Notes under the pieces: generated by a model
Database searches by the model: none
Seen by the model: only the letters and a program-made list of their open reading frames with translations
Told to the model about the DNA's origin: nothing
NCBI GenBank assembly: GCA_938049795.1
Contig: CALLCD010000071.1
Span: 1 to 7,001 of the forward strand
Direction: 5' to 3'
Length of the DNA: 7,001 nucleotides
From: an uncultured Hyphomonadaceae bacterium
Lineage (GTDB): Bacteria > Pseudomonadota > Alphaproteobacteria > Caulobacterales > Hyphomonadaceae
Made by a program: the position numbers and the translations under genes
Part shown: one piece after another, positions 1 through 5,958 of the stretch
How positions within the stretch are numbered: the stretch's first letter is position 1
Layout: every line of letters starts with the position of its first letter

Positions 1-1794
1 CTGCAATGGGCCAATCAGGCCTATCTCGACGCGGTCGAAGCCTCGACGCTCGATGTCGCGCTCGACCGTCAATTGATGCTCGATGAAAAAGCCAGCGAGC
101 AGATGAAACGGACCATCAATCAGGGGCAGGACATTGACGAGACCCGCTCGATTGCCATCAACAAAGAACGCCGCGCCATGCGGGTGCTCAGCTTCCCCCT
201 CTCCGGCGGGGCAGGGGCAATGGCCTTTGATGTGACCGAAGAGGAAGCCGCGCGCGAAGATCTTGACCGCCACGTCCGTGCGCATGGCGAAACCTTGAAC
301 CATGTCGCCGATGCTGTGGCGATTTTCGGACCCGACCGCCGCTTAACCTTCAACAATCGTGCATTTGCCGAAATGTGGGAACTGGACGAGCGTTTCCTGC
401 TTGAGAAACCTGCGCATGGCCAATTGCTTGACCGTCTGCGTGAGCGCCGCAAGCTGCAACGTCGCAGCGACTTTGCCGAATGGCGCGCCAATGAGCTGGC
501 CCACTATCTCGACATCTCCGGCGTGGCAGAAGACACATGGTCGCTGCCCGATGGCCGGACCTTGTCCATCACACGCCAGCGCCATCCGCTTGGTGGCTTG
601 CTGCTCGTGTTCAAGGACATCACCGACCAGTTGGGCCTGCAAACCCGATATAATGCCCTGATCAATACGCAGGCCGCGACGCTCGATAATCTGCATGAAG
701 CCTGTGCCGTGTTCGGCGGCGATGCCCGGCTAAAACTGTCCAATAAAGCCTTCCGCACGCTCTGGAAGCTCAGCGAAGAAGACCTGCGCGATGGGCCGGA
801 TTATGACGCTATTGTCGATAAGTGTATCCCGCTCTTCTATGACCGCGCCGTCTGGAGTGCCATCAAGGGGCATGTCACCGATATCAGTCCGGAAGCGCGC
901 ACCGAAACCAAGGGCGAGATGCGCCTGAATGATGATGACAAGACAACCATTCTAACCTATCTCACCCACCCGCTTCCAGACGGCAACACGCTGATCGCCT
1001 TTGCCGATGTCACCGCGACCCGCAAAGTCGAGCGGGCTCTGCACGAGCGGGCCGAGGCTTTCGCCGCAGCCGACCGCCTGAAAACCGAATTTGTCCAGAA
1101 CGTCTCCTATCAGTTGCGCTCACCGCTCACGACCATTCTGGGTTATGCCGAGTTCCTCGAAAGCCAGCGCAATGACACCTTGTCAGAGCGCCAACTCGAT
1201 TTTGTGCGCTCGATCCTGTCGGCATCCGATCATCTGTCAAAATTGATCGAGAACATTCTCGACCTCGCCATGATCGAAGCAGGCGGCATTGATCTGGACC
1301 TGTCCGAGTTCGACCTCGAGGCGGTGATCGAGGATTCCGTCGAAATGGTCGTCTCCAAGGCTGAGGACACCCAAATCACGGTTCGGGCCGAACTGTCAGG
1401 CAATCTGGGAGCCATCAAAGCCGATGAGCGCAGGATCCGTCAGGTCTTGTTCAACCTGTTCTCCAATGCCATGCGGTTTACCGACGAGGGCGGCAAAATC
1501 ACAGTCTCCGCCGAACGCTATGGCGACAAAGCCGTTATCATCGTCCGCGACAATGGTCGCGGCATCGAGGCGGACAAGCAAGTGGCAACCTTTGACAGCT
1601 TCACCTCAAGCGATCATCGCGGGGCCGGTCTCGGACTTGCTCTGGTCAAGCATTTCGTCGAACTACATGGCGGCACGGTGAAGCTGAAATCCAGCCCCGG
1701 CGAAGGAACCGAAGTCCAATGCTGGCTTCCGCTAGAGGCGTCCGAAGACATTAAAACGCCGGACATCCAGCTCGATCAGGCGATGGTCGCCTAG
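1..1794 (+). CDS. divL: DivL-like PAS sensor pseudokinase (5'-partial)
   Basis: The frame is open from the first base, so the N-terminus lies upstream; 597 residues are visible (numbered by window codon). They show the tail of one PAS domain (about 1-80, ending FDVTEEE), a second PAS (about 88-208, ending FKDITDQ), a third PAS (about 218-344, ending FADVTATR), a HisKA helix pair (about 361-427) and a HATPase domain (about 473-580). The ATPase has an N-box (NLFSNAM, near N485), a G1 box DNGRG at 517-521 and a G2 box GAGLGL from 541. The H-box reads NVSYQLRSPL: the phospho-accepting His is Tyr370 (codon 1108-1110) and the usual following Glu is Gln. This is the hallmark of DivL, which in Caulobacter is a membrane-anchored pseudokinase that binds phosphorylated DivK and controls the CckA-CtrA phosphorelay. 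Family assignment rests on the Tyr H-box plus serial PAS domains; a related Tyr-H-box PAS kinase is the main alternative. No receiver domain follows. Confidence -1.
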   Translation: MQWANQAYLDAVEASTLDVALDRQLMLDEKASEQMKRTINQGQDIDETRSIAINKERRAMRVLSFPLSGGAGAMAFDVTEEEAAREDLDRHVRAHGETLNHVADAVAIFGPDRRLTFNNRAFAEMWELDERFLLEKPAHGQLLDRLRERRKLQRRSDFAEWRANELAHYLDISGVAEDTWSLPDGRTLSITRQRHPLGGLLLVFKDITDQLGLQTRYNALINTQAATLDNLHEACAVFGGDARLKLSNKAFRTLWKLSEEDLRDGPDYDAIVDKCIPLFYDRAVWSAIKGHVTDISPEARTETKGEMRLNDDDKTTILTYLTHPLPDGNTLIAFADVTATRKVERALHERAEAFAAADRLKTEFVQNVSYQLRSPLTTILGYAEFLESQRNDTLSERQLDFVRSILSASDHLSKLIENILDLAMIEAGGIDLDLSEFDLEAVIEDSVEMVVSKAEDTQITVRAELSGNLGAIKADERRIRQVLFNLFSNAMRFTDEGGKITVSAERYGDKAVIIVRDNGRGIEADKQVATFDSFTSSDHRGAGLGLALVKHFVELHGGTVKLKSSPGEGTEVQCWLPLEASEDIKTPDIQLDQAMVA

Positions 1795-1820
1795 GACGAG
1801 GATTGCTCGTCGGCTCCACC

Positions 1821-1874
1821 AAAAAAGCCGCCGTCCGCTCTGGTCACCAACGAGGATCGCGAGCAGGCGGCGGC
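1821..1874 (-). terminator. Intrinsic terminator of the peptidoglycan-binding protein gene
   Basis: Two 14-nt arms, 1827-1840 and 1861-1874, are complementary at 12 positions plus one G-T wobble and one mismatch, with a 20-nt loop. Read on the minus strand, the GC-rich stem ends in CGGCGGC and runs directly into six T residues (complement of the A-run at 1821-1826). The hairpin begins 31 nt after the stop codon of the minus-strand gene at 1906. On the plus strand the A-run precedes the hairpin and no T-run follows it, so it should not efficiently terminate divL in that direction. Confidence 0.82.
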
Positions 1875-1905
1875 CGCATTGTCGATAAACCCGTCAAGTG
1901 CCGGT

Positions 1906-3132
1906 CTATTTTTTGCCAGCCCAATCGAGCATACGTCTGCCCGCGCGTGCCGGTCTGGCACCTGTTCCGATGGCCGTATCTGTAACCGTCGGTGCGCTGA
2001 CAGGGGCCGCCTGCGAGTTAAGATTGAGGTCAGCGCTGGGGCTGTTGACATATTGCGAACGGACGGGCGCTGTGCGTGTGCGTTGGACGGCCTGTTGCGG
2101 CTGTTGCGCAGGTCCGGCCACGTGTTGCGACGCTGCGGGCACAAGACCGCCCAGATCCAAAAGGTTCAGCGTATCAGCGCTCAAAAAGCCCTCATGCATG
2201 ATGCCATTGGCCCGTTGAAACGCGGTCAGGGCCGATTGCGTCGATGGCCCCGCCAGTCCGTCAATGGCACCTGCATAATAGCCCCGCTCGGTCAAAGCGG
2301 CCTGTATGCTGGCCACCGCTGTCGGCGTTGTATTGGTGTCGCAAAGCACAGGCACCCATTCGAATTTTTCGCCAACCCGCAGGCGGCGCGTATCGACTGT
2401 GCTTGTTTGCGCTGGCTGAACCTGACGCGAATGGCTTGCAGGTCGGGCCAGCCGCGAGATGGATACATCGGTATATTCGGCTGTAATCGGCTCTTGGTTT
2501 ACCCCGCCCGGATCGACCAGAACCTGCTTGGTCACGGTCTTGTACTGGGCTGGCACCGTCACGGTCTGGACCTGCTCGGGCACGCGCACAACACGCCGCG
2601 ACACGGTGCGGGTTTCCGCCGGCTCCTCGACCAGACAATAAATCGTCCCTGTTTCCGGATCGACGCGCGAAATCGCTGAAAGATTACGGCCCGGACGCCA
2701 GACAAGCTTCGGCTCGCCAACCACAATCGTCTCGGTCACAGTCTCGAACTGGGCCGGAACAATCGACAATTCTTCATAGGCAGGGCGCACCATCACCTGT
2801 TCTGTCACCGTTTCGTAGCGCGGCTGACGCACAATATAGCGAGTGCCTTCATCGCGGGTTTTGATGTTCAGCGTATCCGGCGCCATTTCCGCTGGGATCA
2901 CGTCGATCGTCTCGAAAGCTTCCTGTGTCGTAACCGTTTGCGGGATCGTGTCATAGACCGCCGGAATGATCACACGGGCAAAGCAATCGCCCGTATTGGC
3001 ATTAGGTAGCGGCTGCTCCATAGGCGAGCGTGTCGGAATTGTGTGACCCGTTACGCCCGATTGAGCATAGGCAATGGTTGCGCCTGATGTCCCCAATACG
3101 GTCACGGCCACAGCTATAAGTTTGCGTTTCAT
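1906..3132 (-). CDS. Exported repeat protein with C-terminal peptidoglycan-binding domain
   Basis: A 408-residue protein. It begins MKRKLIAVAVTVLG and has a signal peptide with likely cleavage after AYA (residue 23), so it is exported. Residues about 50-260 are rich in Val, Thr and Pro and carry degenerate units of the form P-x-[YF]-[DEK]-T-[VI]: PAVYDTI (57-63), PRYETVTEQ (104-112), PAQFETVTE (126-134) and PAQYKTVTK (194-202), consistent with a repetitive beta-rich segment. Cys50, Cys166 and Cys264 could form disulfides. Residues about 269-328 look like a PG_binding_1 domain (IQAALTERGYYAGAIDG, TQSALTAFQ). The tail (331-408) is low-complexity Gln/Pro/Ala and ends RRMLDWAGKK. The start at 3132 has a GAAAGG ribosome site 7 nt upstream; an in-frame ATG at 3153 with a GGAAGGGGG site is a real alternative. 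I do not know its function. The architecture suggests a periplasmic or outer-membrane protein anchored to the wall. Confidence 0.85.
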   Translation of the reverse strand: MKRKLIAVAVTVLGTSGATIAYAQSGVTGHTIPTRSPMEQPLPNANTGDCFARVIIPAVYDTIPQTVTTQEAFETIDVIPAEMAPDTLNIKTRDEGTRYIVRQPRYETVTEQVMVRPAYEELSIVPAQFETVTETIVVGEPKLVWRPGRNLSAISRVDPETGTIYCLVEEPAETRTVSRRVVRVPEQVQTVTVPAQYKTVTKQVLVDPGGVNQEPITAEYTDVSISRLARPASHSRQVQPAQTSTVDTRRLRVGEKFEWVPVLCDTNTTPTAVASIQAALTERGYYAGAIDGLAGPSTQSALTAFQRANGIMHEGFLSADTLNLLDLGGLVPAASQHVAGPAQQPQQAVQRTRTAPVRSQYVNSPSADLNLNSQAAPVSAPTVTDTAIGTGARPARAGRRMLDWAGKK

Positions 3133-3203
3133 GATTACGCCTTTCACTGTCATCAATGATCCCCCTTCCGAAACCAGTATGGCCGGCAGGTCTTCCCCCA
3201 AAG

Positions 3204-3254
3204 CGCGTGCAGGATCGGTGCCCCTGCGCGTTCCGTCAAGATGTTGGCCAACAT
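3204..3254 (-). promoter_or_regulatory. Possible promoter and 14-bp palindrome upstream of the repeat-protein gene
   Basis: A perfect 14-bp palindrome, ATGTTGGCCAACAT, lies at 3241-3254. On the minus strand it is followed after one base by TTGACG (3239 down to 3234), a good -35 box. Seventeen bases further is GATCCT (3216-3211), only a weak -10. The palindrome sits just upstream of that -35, as expected for an activator or repressor operator, about 110 nt before the gene start. The palindrome is certain; its use as an operator and the promoter itself are inference. It could equally act on bioB, 176 nt away on the other side. Confidence 0.4.
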
Positions 3255-3313
3255 TCCCGTCACACAATATGTCGTGCAGCGCGGCTCTCTTATCACGCGA
3301 ATGCTGGAAAAAC

Positions 3314-3327
3314 CTGTTTCAAAACAG
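3314..3327. promoter_or_regulatory. Inverted repeat CTGTTT-ca-AAACAG, possible operator
   Basis: Two perfect 6-nt arms are separated by 2 nt in the divergent region, about 50 nt upstream of the candidate bioB -35 box. The size and symmetry fit a dimeric regulator site. It is not followed by a T-run and the 2-nt loop is too tight for a hairpin, so an RNA terminator is unlikely. It does not match the TTATCTATAA-type BioR box known for some alphaproteobacterial biotin genes, nor the BirA operator. Confidence 0.3.
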
Positions 3328-3379
3328 AACACCAGATCGGCCGCAGACCGCCATATCGAAGACAGCCGCAAGCCGGACC

Positions 3380-3416
3380 TTGCCAAATGGCGCGCGGCTG
3401 GGTTTAACCATTGGTT
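3380..3416 (+). promoter_or_regulatory. Candidate bioB promoter with overlapping palindrome AACCATTGGTT
   Basis: TTGCCA at 3380-3385 (five of six matches to the -35 consensus) is followed after 17 nt by TTTAAC at 3403-3408 (four of six matches to -10). A perfect inverted repeat AACCA-t-TGGTT (3406-3416) overlaps the end of the -10 and the predicted start of transcription. A protein bound there would block initiation, the classic repressor position. The expected leader is short, about 15 nt, but still contains the GGGGG ribosome site. Promoter and operator are both inferred from sequence only. Confidence 0.35.
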
Positions 3417-3429
3417 TTGGGGGTTCTGT

Positions 3430-4440
3430 ATGACCGATCTGACGCCGCGATATGACTGGACCCGCTCCGAAATTGCCGACCTCTACGCGCAGTCATTCGA
3501 CCGGCTGATGGTTGCGGCCCTGTCGGTCAAACAGGCCAATTGGCCCGACGGCAAAGTCCAGAAATCGCAATTGCTCTCGATCAAAACCGGCGGCTGCGCG
3601 GAAGATTGCGGCTATTGCTCCCAATCAGCCCATTTCGACACCGGCCTCAAAGCTGAAAAACTGATGCCGCTCGAGGCGGTCGTCGCCGCCGCAAAACGCG
3701 CAAAAGACAATGGCGCAGACCGCTTCTGCATGGGCGCAGCCTGGCGCAGCCTCAAACCCCGCGATGTCCCCAAAATCGCCAGCATGGTCAGCGCCGTCAA
3801 AGCGCTCGGCCTCGAAACGTGCGTCACCGCCGGCATGCTCGAAGAGGGGCAGGCCGAAGCCCTCAAAGACGCCGGGCTCGACTATTACAACCACAATCTC
3901 GACACCTCGCGCGAATACTACACCGAGATCGTCTCCACCCGCACCTATGAAGACCGTCTCGACACGCTCGCCAAAGCGCGCGGCGCAGGCATCAAACTGT
4001 GCACGGGCGGCATTCTCGGCATGGGCGAGGGGCGCGAGGACCGGATCGGCCTGATTTACGAGCTGTCCCAATTGTCCCCCCATCCCGAAAGCGTGCCGAT
4101 CAATATGCTCGTGCCCATCGAAGGCACCCCGCTTGGCCAGAGCGCGCCGGTCAGCGTGATCGAAATGGCGCGGGCGATTGCCGTCTGCCGCATTGTCTTC
4201 CCGAAAAGCTGGGTCCGCCTGTCCGCTGGCCGCGACGATATGAGCGAAGAAGGCCAGGCGCTCTGCCTGCTCGCGGGCGCAAACTCGATCTTTGTCGGCG
4301 ACCGCCTCTTAACGACCGACAATCCGGACACCGCCGAAGACGAAGCGCTGATGGGCGCGATGGGCCTTCAAGCCGCAAGCCACACCGAAATGGAAGCCGG
4401 ACCAAAACCCGGCAAGATCACACTCATCAAGGGAGGGTAG
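3430..4440 (+). CDS. bioB: Biotin synthase
   Basis: A 336-residue radical-SAM enzyme that inserts sulfur into dethiobiotin, the last step of biotin synthesis, in the cytoplasm. The radical-SAM motif is C56-x3-C60-x2-C63 in GGCAEDCGYCSQS and binds the [4Fe-4S] cluster. The ligands of the second, [2Fe-2S] cluster are all present: Cys100, Cys131, Cys191 and Arg263, each offset by three from the E. coli residues Cys97, Cys128, Cys188 and Arg260. The YNHNLDTS and PINMLVPIEGTPL signatures are intact, so the enzyme should be active. The ATG at 3430 is chosen because the protein then begins MTDLTPRYDW, just before the family's conserved start; a GGGGG site lies upstream. The frame stays open upstream to 3241, but that extension is unlike biotin synthases. 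It is the first gene of a four-gene operon; no bioF, bioD or bioA is nearby. Confidence 0.97.
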   Translation: MTDLTPRYDWTRSEIADLYAQSFDRLMVAALSVKQANWPDGKVQKSQLLSIKTGGCAEDCGYCSQSAHFDTGLKAEKLMPLEAVVAAAKRAKDNGADRFCMGAAWRSLKPRDVPKIASMVSAVKALGLETCVTAGMLEEGQAEALKDAGLDYYNHNLDTSREYYTEIVSTRTYEDRLDTLAKARGAGIKLCTGGILGMGEGREDRIGLIYELSQLSPHPESVPINMLVPIEGTPLGQSAPVSVIEMARAIAVCRIVFPKSWVRLSAGRDDMSEEGQALCLLAGANSIFVGDRLLTTDNPDTAEDEALMGAMGLQAASHTEMEAGPKPGKITLIKGG

Positions 4441-4443
4441 CGG

Positions 4444-5088
4444 ATGACCCTCCAAGCTGTCCTGTGGGATTTTGGCGGTGTGCTGACGAGCTCGCCCTTT
4501 GATGCGTTCAACCGCTATGAGGCCGAGCGCGGTCTGCCGCAAGACTTCATTCGCGGGGTCAATGCGATCAATGGCGACACAAATGCCTGGGCCCTGTTCG
4601 AACGCTCCGAGATCGACGCGGCAGGCTTTGACACCGCCTTCGCCGCTGAAGCCCGCGCGCGTGGCCATGATGTCCCCGGCAAAGATGTGCTCGCGCTTTT
4701 GTCTGGCGACCTACGGCCCCGCATCATCGCCGCGCTCAAGACCTGCAAGACCCACGTCAAAGTCGGCTGCATCACCAATAATGTAAAGTCAGGCAAAGGC
4801 GCAGGGATGAGCTTTGATCCGGCCAAAGCCAGCGCCGTCGCCGAAGTGATGGACCTGTTCGATCATGTCATCGAAAGCTCGAAAATCGGCCTCAGAAAAC
4901 CTGATCCGCGCATCTACGAACATATGTGCGAAACGCTCGGGCTCGATCCGGCAGCCTGCATCTATATCGACGATCTCGGGATCAATCTCAAACCCGCCCG
5001 CGCTATGGGCATGACCACAATCAAGGCGCTCGGCGAGCAGCAAATTCTCGATGATCTCGCCGCCGCGACAGGATTTGTCTTTGACTAA
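4444..5088 (+). CDS. HAD-superfamily phosphatase (epoxide-hydrolase N-domain / ACAD10 type)
   Basis: A 214-residue cytoplasmic HAD subfamily IA hydrolase, probably a phosphatase of unknown substrate. Motif I is WDFGGVL with nucleophile Asp9; the second Asp of the usual DxD is Gly11, as in several DxGG/DxGN members. Motif II is ITNN (Thr111), motif III has Lys152 in GLRKPDP, and motif IV is the acidic pair Asp176-Asp177. The stretch IDDLGINLKPARAMGM closely resembles the phosphatase domain of mammalian soluble epoxide hydrolase (IGANLKPARDLGM), which places it in that branch. It starts 3 nt after bioB stops, and its strong GGGAGGG ribosome site (4431-4437) lies inside the end of bioB, so the two are translationally coupled. 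No epoxide-hydrolase or acyl-CoA dehydrogenase domain is fused to it. The substrate cannot be read from sequence. Confidence 0.88.
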   Translation: MTLQAVLWDFGGVLTSSPFDAFNRYEAERGLPQDFIRGVNAINGDTNAWALFERSEIDAAGFDTAFAAEARARGHDVPGKDVLALLSGDLRPRIIAALKTCKTHVKVGCITNNVKSGKGAGMSFDPAKASAVAEVMDLFDHVIESSKIGLRKPDPRIYEHMCETLGLDPAACIYIDDLGINLKPARAMGMTTIKALGEQQILDDLAAATGFVFD

Positions 5089-5680
5089 CTGGCGGCCAGC
5101 TCTCCTATGGTTTTGCACTCTGGCAACCCTGTGGGCGTGTGCTCCGGCCCCGCCCGCCGAAGAACCACGCGCGCGCGCCGACGAGACCCTACTCGAAACC
5201 CCCACACCGCCCGAACCCGCACCGCTCGCCGCCCCGACCGCGCAGACCATTGCCGACATCTTGGAGATCACCGACCGCAACAACCTCAGACGGTTCGCCC
5301 GCTATGCCGACCAGTCCGAAGGCTTTGCGTCGAATTTTGCCGGCAGTTCACATTTCGACCATTGGTCGCTGATCCGCCGCACCGGTGTTGACCCTCTGCG
5401 CGAGATTGAAAACCTGTTCGCCGAGCCGCATGGCACAAAAATGGTCGGCGAGGAGGTCTGGTATATCTGGCCAGATCTCGCCGCCAAATCGTCCGAAGAC
5501 CTGCTGCCCGAACGTTTGAGCTTTCGCGACAGGGCACGCTTACAGGCTTTGGTTGGCGACACCGGCATCGCCACCGTGCGCGCAGGCGGGGCCTATCCGG
5601 GCTTCCGCACCGCGATCAGCGAGACGGGCCGCTGGGTCTATTTCCTACATGAAACAGGTGAAGAGGACGAACCAGAATGA
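5051..5680 (+). CDS. Uncharacterised proline-rich lipoprotein
   Basis: A 209-residue protein from the ATG at 5051, overlapping the HAD gene by 38 nt. A hydrophobic stretch ends in LWAC (Cys30), which resembles a lipobox although Trp at -2 is unusual, so the protein is probably a lipid-anchored envelope protein. A Pro/Ala/Glu-rich linker (about 31-65) leads to a globular part (about 66-209) with GEEVWYIWPDLA (133-144), GGAYPGFR (179-186) and a final GRWVYFLHETGEE. The VWYIWP and GRWVYF stretches recall, from memory, an unnamed alphaproteobacterial family with YVWP and GTWHFF motifs; that link is tentative. TTG at 5081 has a better ribosome site (AGGA, 7 nt spacing), cuts the overlap to 8 nt and gives a compact 20-residue lipoprotein signal, so the true start may be there. 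No enzymatic motif is recognised. Its last bases overlap the next gene (ATGA), implying coupled translation. Confidence 0.72.
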   Translation: MISPPRQDLSLTNWRPALLWFCTLATLWACAPAPPAEEPRARADETLLETPTPPEPAPLAAPTAQTIADILEITDRNNLRRFARYADQSEGFASNFAGSSHFDHWSLIRRTGVDPLREIENLFAEPHGTKMVGEEVWYIWPDLAAKSSEDLLPERLSFRDRARLQALVGDTGIATVRAGGAYPGFRTAISETGRWVYFLHETGEEDEPE

Positions 5681-5958
5681 GCGAGTTAATCGGCGCGCGC
5701 GCCGCATGTGAACATTTGGACGGATGGCAACCTCATGATGGCCCGCGCGACGCCATCGAGAAGACCTTCATGTTCGCGGACTTCAAAACCGCCTTCGCCT
5801 TCATGACCGCCTGCGCGCTGGCCGCCGAACAGGCCGACCATCATCCCGAATGGTTCAATGTCTACAACAAAGTGCACGTCATCCTGACCACCCATGATGC
5901 CGATGGCGTCACGCAAAAGGATGTTGATCTCGCGCGCTTTATGGATGCGCGTCAATAA
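5677..5958 (+). CDS. phhB: Pterin-4a-carbinolamine dehydratase
   Basis: A 93-residue enzyme that dehydrates 4a-hydroxytetrahydropterin, the product of aromatic amino acid hydroxylases, allowing pterin cofactor recycling. The family signature is complete: DHHPEW with His55 and His56, Tyr63 (FNVYNKV), His73-Asp74 (TTHDADGVT) and a downstream Asp (82 or 84). The length is normal for the family (about 95-105). The start overlaps the lipoprotein stop by 4 nt; AGAGGA at 5662-5667 is its ribosome site. No phenylalanine hydroxylase gene is in the window, so its partner enzyme is elsewhere or it has another pterin role. It ends the operon, and its last 20 nt overlap the end of the convergent DUF1223 gene. 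No T-run hairpin follows on the plus strand. Confidence 0.94.
   Translation: MSELIGARAACEHLDGWQPHDGPRDAIEKTFMFADFKTAFAFMTACALAAEQADHHPEWFNVYNKVHVILTTHDADGVTQKDVDLARFMDARQ

Noticed and set aside
1879..2679. A 266-codon open frame on the plus strand opposite the repeat-protein gene
   Set aside because: It is antisense to a gene with a signal peptide, domain and terminator. Its translation is Arg/Cys/His-rich without any recognisable motif, typical of a shadow frame in GC-rich DNA.
3133..3267. Longer N-terminus for the minus-strand repeat protein starting at 3267
   Set aside because: The start codon would be TTG and the extra residues would bury the signal peptide 45 residues in. The starts at 3132 or 3153 are much better.
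3241..3429. In-frame 63-residue N-terminal extension of biotin synthase
   Set aside because: It has no similarity to the family, would cover the candidate promoter and palindromes, and the ATG at 3430 gives the normal protein start with a ribosome site.
3133..3429. Search for a BioR box, BirA operator or riboswitch upstream of bioB
   Set aside because: No TTATCTATAA-like or TTGTAAACC-type sequence is seen, and no conserved riboswitch fold is recognisable by eye.
3625..4083. A 152-codon open frame antisense to bioB
   Set aside because: It lies wholly inside the conserved core of bioB; its Gly/Ala/Phe-rich product shows no motif.
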